From RGUW01 sp040399325 (GTDB lineage: Bacteria > Cyanobacteriota > Cyanobacteriia > PCC-6307 > Cyanobiaceae), in the NCBI GenBank assembly GCA_040399325.1, contig JBBASJ010000001.1, forward strand, positions 62,001 through 126,000: a stretch of 64,000 nucleotides of DNA, in the 5' to 3' direction. The position numbers were made by a program, and so were the translations under genes. This document shows positions 61,301 to 64,000 of this stretch, in pieces. Within the stretch, counting starts at the first letter, position 1; the number at the start of each line of letters is the position of its first letter. The notes beneath the pieces are model-generated. The model made no database searches, was not told the DNA's origin, and saw only the letters and a list, made by a program, of their open reading frames with translations.

Positions 61301-62192
61301 GGTCGATGTCACCCTGCGCATCTCGGGCCTGTTCCGCGATGCCTTCCCGCAGCTGGTGGGTTGGTTCAACAGGGCCACGGCTCTGGTGGCCTGCCTCGAT
61401 GAATCAGACGACGCCAACCCCCTGGCCGCCGCCAGCCGTCGCGAAGGCAGCAGTGGCAGGGTCTATGGCAGTGCACCGGGGGGCTATGGAGCCGGTCTTC
61501 AGGGCCTGATCGACAGCGGCAACTGGGCTGACCGGGGCGATCTGGCTGAGGCGTTCCTGACCTGGAGCGCCTGGCGCTACGACAGCGAGACCCTGGCTGG
61601 CGGAAGCCTTGACGCCGTTGCCGACCGCCAGGGGCTCGAGCAGCGCCTCAGCCAGGTGCAGGTGGTGCTGCACAACCAGGACAACCGGGAGCATGACCTG
61701 CTCGACTCCGACGATTACTACCAGTTCCAGGGGGGGCTCAGCGCCGCCGCCGAGGCGTTGCAGGGGCAGGCGCCTGCCCTCTGGTTCGCTGACCACTCCC
61801 GCCGGCAGCGGCCCCGCGTGCATCGCCTGGAGCACGAGGTCGACAAGGTGCTGCGCTCAAGGCTGCTCAATCCCCGTTGGATCGAGGCCATGACACAGCA
61901 CGGTTACAAGGGAGGTTTCGAGATGGCTGCCAGTCTCGACTATCTCTTCGCCTACGACGCCAGCACCGGACGCATGCCGGATTGGAGCTACGGAGCTCTG
62001 CAGGCAGCCTGGCTCGACGACCCCATGGTTCAGGGTTGTCTGCGCCAGGCGAACCCGTGGGCCCTGCGGGACATGGGCGAACGGTTGCTCGAGGCCCACC
62101 ACCGCGGGCTGTGGGAAGGAGCCAGCCCGGAACAGCTGGACCGGCTCAAGACGTTGGTGCTGGAGAGCGAGGCCCTCACCGAGGGGTTCTAG
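58380..62192 (+). CDS. cobN: Cobalt chelatase subunit CobN
   Basis: Large subunit of the aerobic-type cobalt chelatase (CobNST), which inserts cobalt into the corrin ring; the ChlH-like protein of magnesium chelatase is a relative. The core motif HVGKHGNLEWLPGKGLGLS is complete, with GRNFYSVDLRGLPTETAWDL and MAASLDYLFAYDASTGRMPD near the end. ATG 58380 gives 1270 residues; the open frame from 58299 adds 27. In cyanobacteria the chelatase partners are often ChlD/ChlI (inference). It is divergent from ilvE-metH. The stop TAG lies in CTAG shared with the opposite gene. Confidence 0.94.
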   Translation: MHRPARRPGSQDPLAQGELIEQDPAPLLLLSSADTDLAAVASLVEQDPQILGVAMRVLNLQALASPALIDHYLASTAATARLVVVRLLGGRGHWSYGLEQLGHWAAQRPDRQVLVLAGTADEDGALCALSTLKPGLAEALSRCWREGGAHNLALVLRVLGAVLRGEDPPWPTPRPQADPLCHDWRDEPGARVGVLLYRSLHQAGDDAWMDALLAALRQRGLCPRALWVSGLRDGAVAAGVQHLLAREQVAAVLCGTAFASVQFEEAALGAPLWDGLGVPVLQVLASTQPRVVWQASSIGLSPLDLSLQVALPELDGRLTTRIGAFKEVVSEAEETDLARLGTVLHRYQPDGERLAWIAELTERWITLQQTPPQRRRVALVLANYPTRNSRLANGVGLDTPASTALMLRWLDDAGYHLDADADSGTGGPCLPASGDALIAALLRGRSNDPESSHRPALSHLSLADYVSWYSGLPEAAQASLEARWGPPQRDAGLESDAQGQPGFAIRGLAFGHVVVLIQPERGYDRDPALSYHCPDLPPTHAYLAQYLWLRQSFGAHAVVHVGKHGNLEWLPGKGLGLSTQCYPELALGPMPHLYPFIVNDPGEGSQAKRRAQAVILDHLTPPLGRAGLHGGLLELESLLDEYWEAQQLGSQRLAPLRQRLADHLAHLQWPGLDSKGDAEQLEVCLDQADGYLCELKEAQIRLGLHTYGTLPPQGKAEELLLALARPPQAGLPGLTQAIAKDLSLDLDPWADPEEAPLHDDDRLVLARLQHQPAPLLRRVGDGVALLEQRALALVAHAWSAHHQGADQSATPPLGLPSELEPIGAATQRCLDHLQQVLLPALAACGVAERQALLQGLEGRRIAAGPAGAPTRGRPDLLPTGRNFYSVDLRGLPTETAWDLGRRSAELLLELHLQDEGEHLRTLALTVWGTATMRNGGEDVAQALALLGVRPVWDGPTRRLVDVEVIPVHELGRPRVDVTLRISGLFRDAFPQLVGWFNRATALVACLDESDDANPLAAASRREGSSGRVYGSAPGGYGAGLQGLIDSGNWADRGDLAEAFLTWSAWRYDSETLAGGSLDAVADRQGLEQRLSQVQVVLHNQDNREHDLLDSDDYYQFQGGLSAAAEALQGQAPALWFADHSRRQRPRVHRLEHEVDKVLRSRLLNPRWIEAMTQHGYKGGFEMAASLDYLFAYDASTGRMPDWSYGALQAAWLDDPMVQGCLRQANPWALRDMGERLLEAHHRGLWEGASPEQLDRLKTLVLESEALTEGF

Positions 62193-62719
62193 CTGCGCAG
62201 TTCGCGGGCCATCGCCTTGAAGGGGTTGATGTCGCCGGGCTTGCCGACCTGCCGGGTGATCTCCGGTTGGGACTGGGCAGCGGCCTGCTCGTCCTGCTCC
62301 TTCTTGATCGCCGCAGGACCACCGGGGACATTGACACCGACGGCCGAACCCTTCATGCGCTGCTCGAGCTCCTTGGGGCTGAGCTGCTGGGCAAAGGTTT
62401 TCTTGACGGGCTTGGGAACGCCGCTGGTCAGGTTGGGGGCCTCCTCACTGGTCTGGATGCCCGCCAGACCTTCGCTCATCTTCTCGAGACGGGCCTCCAT
62501 CGACGCCACTTCGGCCACCATCTCCTTGTTGCCGGGGCTGTCGAGGGTGCCTGGGAAGGTGTGGCGGATCGTGTTCGAACGCTTCATGAACGAGACATCC
62601 CCCAGGCTGCTGGAGGCTTCCGGTTCCAGATAGAAGCTGGTGTCCTGCTTCTTGGGGGCATTGGCCTCAGCGGCCGATTTGGCGGCCTTGGCACCGAGCA
62701 GACGATCGAACAGACCCAT
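62189..62719 (-). CDS. Hypothetical protein, picocyanobacterial type
   Basis: A 176-residue protein: MGLFDRLLGAKAAKSAAEAN, SFMKRSNTIRHTFPGTLDSP, EVASMEARLEKMSEGLAGI and a C-terminal PFKAMARELRS. The N-terminal amphipathic GLFDRLLG could bind a membrane. A short coil follows. I recall no characterised homolog. Its stop overlaps the cobN stop (CTAG). It lies downstream of the PHP-domain and hemJ genes on the same strand, with about 28 bases to the former. Confidence 0.75.
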   Translation of the reverse strand: MGLFDRLLGAKAAKSAAEANAPKKQDTSFYLEPEASSSLGDVSFMKRSNTIRHTFPGTLDSPGNKEMVAEVASMEARLEKMSEGLAGIQTSEEAPNLTSGVPKPVKKTFAQQLSPKELEQRMKGSAVGVNVPGGPAAIKKEQDEQAAAQSQPEITRQVGKPGDINPFKAMARELRS

Positions 62720-62746
62720 CAGCGAGGCAGAAATGCTCGCCAAACC

Positions 62747-63424
62747 CTAGCGGCCGCAGAGGTCGTAACCATGGCTATCGGTCCCGCAACTCATCAAAAG
62801 GCCACAACGGCGAACCTCAGCGGCGATCGCCTCGCACAGCACCGGCGTCGGCGACCAGACCGGTGCCATGCCGTAGTCGTACCAGGTTTCAGCCCCATCA
62901 AATTGAAGGTTGGCTGCCGCCCTGATGAGGGTGTTGAAGGGCAACCGGTAACGGCCGGGGTGGGCCAGCAGAGCCAGCCCACCGGCCGCATGGATGGCCG
63001 CGACCACGACATCGGCACGCAACGCGGGACCAACCAGGCTGTTGCCCTGCAGGTAGGGGGTCAGCGACGGATGGTGGGCGTCGAACCCCAGAGCCAGCAC
63101 ATGCACCAGGCAACCCTCCAGCAGGGCGCTGATCTCGACGCCGCGCCACAGCACAGGGGCAGGCTGTTGCTGATCCCTGGTCCGCTCCAGCACAGCCTTG
63201 GCCTCGTCGTAGGCCGCCAGGCTGTGGTGGTCGGTGATGGCCAGATGTTCGAGGCCCAGTGTGAGGGCCTGCTGAGCCAGATCGGCCGGTCTGAGGCTGC
63301 CATCTGAGCAGACCGTGTGACAGTGGAAGTTGACCCGTGTCGGGCAGCACTGCGGCGTGACATCAACAAGCACGGCAGCAAGTGGGTGAACCCGCTGCGG
63401 CGGTTCCGAGAACCCTGCCGGCAT
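62747..63424 (-). CDS. PHP-domain protein (short)
   Basis: Metal-dependent phosphoesterase-like fold. N-terminal VNFHCHTVCSDGSLRPADLA with the HxH, then LAITDHHSLAAYDEA, a middle GVEISALLEG, and a C-terminal CGTDSHGYDLCGR all belong to PHP. It is 225 residues, shorter than the usual ~270-300 of the PHP family; the last metal motif lies right at the C-terminus. The substrate (possibly nucleoside phosphate, as in RNase AM/YciV relatives) is inferred. It starts 2 bases after the hemJ stop. Confidence 0.85.
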   Translation of the reverse strand: MPAGFSEPPQRVHPLAAVLVDVTPQCCPTRVNFHCHTVCSDGSLRPADLAQQALTLGLEHLAITDHHSLAAYDEAKAVLERTRDQQQPAPVLWRGVEISALLEGCLVHVLALGFDAHHPSLTPYLQGNSLVGPALRADVVVAAIHAAGGLALLAHPGRYRLPFNTLIRAAANLQFDGAETWYDYGMAPVWSPTPVLCEAIAAEVRRCGLLMSCGTDSHGYDLCGR

Positions 63425-63426
63425 GG

Positions 63427-64000
63427 TCAGGTCCCTGAGCCGTCGGCCTGGGCGGCGAGCCGTTCACCCCGCAACCGGCGCCAACGGGCATAAAACTGAA
63501 TCGAAGCGGCCATGAACAGCACCAGACCCACCACCAGCCAGGTGGCTGCACCTGTTGGGAACTGGTTCTTGAAGACCACCAGCATCACCACAATCACGAG
63601 CAGCAGGGTCGGAAGCTCATTGAGGGCGCGCAGCTGACGCCCGCTCCAGCTGCAGGCCCTGCGCTGCAGCTGCCCCATGAGCCTGTAGCAGAAGCCGTGG
63701 TAAGCAAGCAGAGCCACCACAAAGCCGAGTTTGGCGTGCATCCAGCCTTGCTGCAGCCAGGCCGGGTTAACGCTGAGGAGGCCCAGGGCGCAGACCACGG
63801 CCACCACCATGCCAGGGGTGGTGATGATGTTGGCCAGACGGCGTTCCATCAGGGCGTACTGCTGTTGAAAAGCCTCCCTGAGCGGCGGCTCCAGCGCCTC
63901 GGCCTCGCGGTGGTAGATGAACAGCCGCACCAGATAGAAGAGTCCGGCAAACCAGACCACCACACCGACGATGTGCAGGGTCTTGAACCAGAGATAGGCC
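63427..64000 (-). CDS. hemJ: HemJ-type protoporphyrinogen oxidase (partial)
   Basis: Membrane protein of the HemJ (UPF0093) family that oxidises protoporphyrinogen IX in chlorophyll and heme synthesis in most cyanobacteria. AYLWFKTLHIVGVVVWFAGL, FYLVRLFIYHREAEAL and WMHAKLGFVVALLAYHGFC (conserved His) match. The 5' end is cut by the window end: the frame runs open to base 64000, and the first ATG-type start inside the window (63963) is too late. It leads a minus-strand run with the PHP gene. Confidence 0.92.
   Translation of the reverse strand, partial: AYLWFKTLHIVGVVVWFAGLFYLVRLFIYHREAEALEPPLREAFQQQYALMERRLANIITTPGMVVAVVCALGLLSVNPAWLQQGWMHAKLGFVVALLAYHGFCYRLMGQLQRRACSWSGRQLRALNELPTLLLVIVVMLVVFKNQFPTGAATWLVVGLVLFMAASIQFYARWRRLRGERLAAQADGSGT

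Noticed and set aside
1..64000. CRISPR array, prophage, IS element or genomic island
   Set aside because: No regular spaced repeats, transposase, integrase or phage structural gene is seen in any frame; the only tRNA has no integrase or repeat of its end next to it.

Overview
The window looks like part of a GC-rich picocyanobacterial chromosome (Synechococcus/Cyanobium type). Cyanobacterial markers are the allophycocyanin gene apcD, geranylgeranyl reductase chlP, the plastid-type cytochrome c assembly gene ccsA, a CCB2/CCB4-like cytochrome b6f assembly factor, pxcA (CemA family), a Psb32-like TPM protein, GlpX-type FBP/SBPase, glgC and gnd/pgl. A phycobilisome gene argues for a Synechococcus-type cell rather than Prochlorococcus. 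Genes are packed tightly, with many 1-4 base start/stop overlaps and several overlapping convergent tails. No phage, IS element, CRISPR array or clear genomic island is visible. One run of 100 Ns interrupts a histidine-rich cobW-type gene.

Layout. 0-9 kb: glyS, chlP, a VanY-like carboxypeptidase, typA, a DUF309 protein, then an lptA-like/lptB/lptFG-like export cluster. 9-18 kb: ccsA, rpe, glpX, hemA, glgC, gnd, pgl, a CIA30-like protein and a hypothetical (cytochrome assembly, Calvin cycle, tetrapyrrole, glycogen, pentose phosphate). 18-26 kb: ilvD, upp, a pentapeptide-repeat protein, a cobalamin riboswitch heading a HupE permease and a CobW-type GTPase, purS-purQ, a 2-Cys peroxiredoxin and tRNA-Met. 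26-34 kb, mostly minus strand: LysM/M23 peptidase, a TPM-pxcA-cobU-trmL run, a TerB-like protein, the CCB-like protein, lptC and metG. 34-43 kb: an FAD oxidoreductase, an RNase II-family gene with rpsR and rpmG, pheT and an RlmD-like methyltransferase. 43-52 kb: apcD with a strong terminator, an 840-base stretch without a convincing gene, a ribbon-helix-helix/J-domain fusion protein, a DUF3370 protein, and a minus-strand run gpsA-phzF-spoIID-ATP adenylyltransferase-sigma factor. 52-64 kb: an SDR protein, a DUF2237 protein, small hypotheticals, metH-ilvE, cobN, a hypothetical, a PHP-domain protein and hemJ, cut by the window end.

Two themes link distant genes. Cobalamin/cobalt: the riboswitch with its HupE/CobW pair (21.5-23.5 kb), cobU (27.9 kb), B12-dependent metH (53.7 kb) and the cobalt chelatase subunit cobN (58.4 kb, divergent from ilvE-metH). 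Envelope export: lptA/B/FG-like genes at 6.9-9.2 kb and an unusually long LptC at 31.5 kb. Candidates for something less described are the RHH/J-domain fusion with its DUF3370 neighbour and the adjacent gene-free stretch, the SpoIID-to-sigma cluster, and the riboswitch-controlled HupE/CobW pair with an unresolved Asp-His repeat. Identifications come from reading motifs and family memory; no database search was run.
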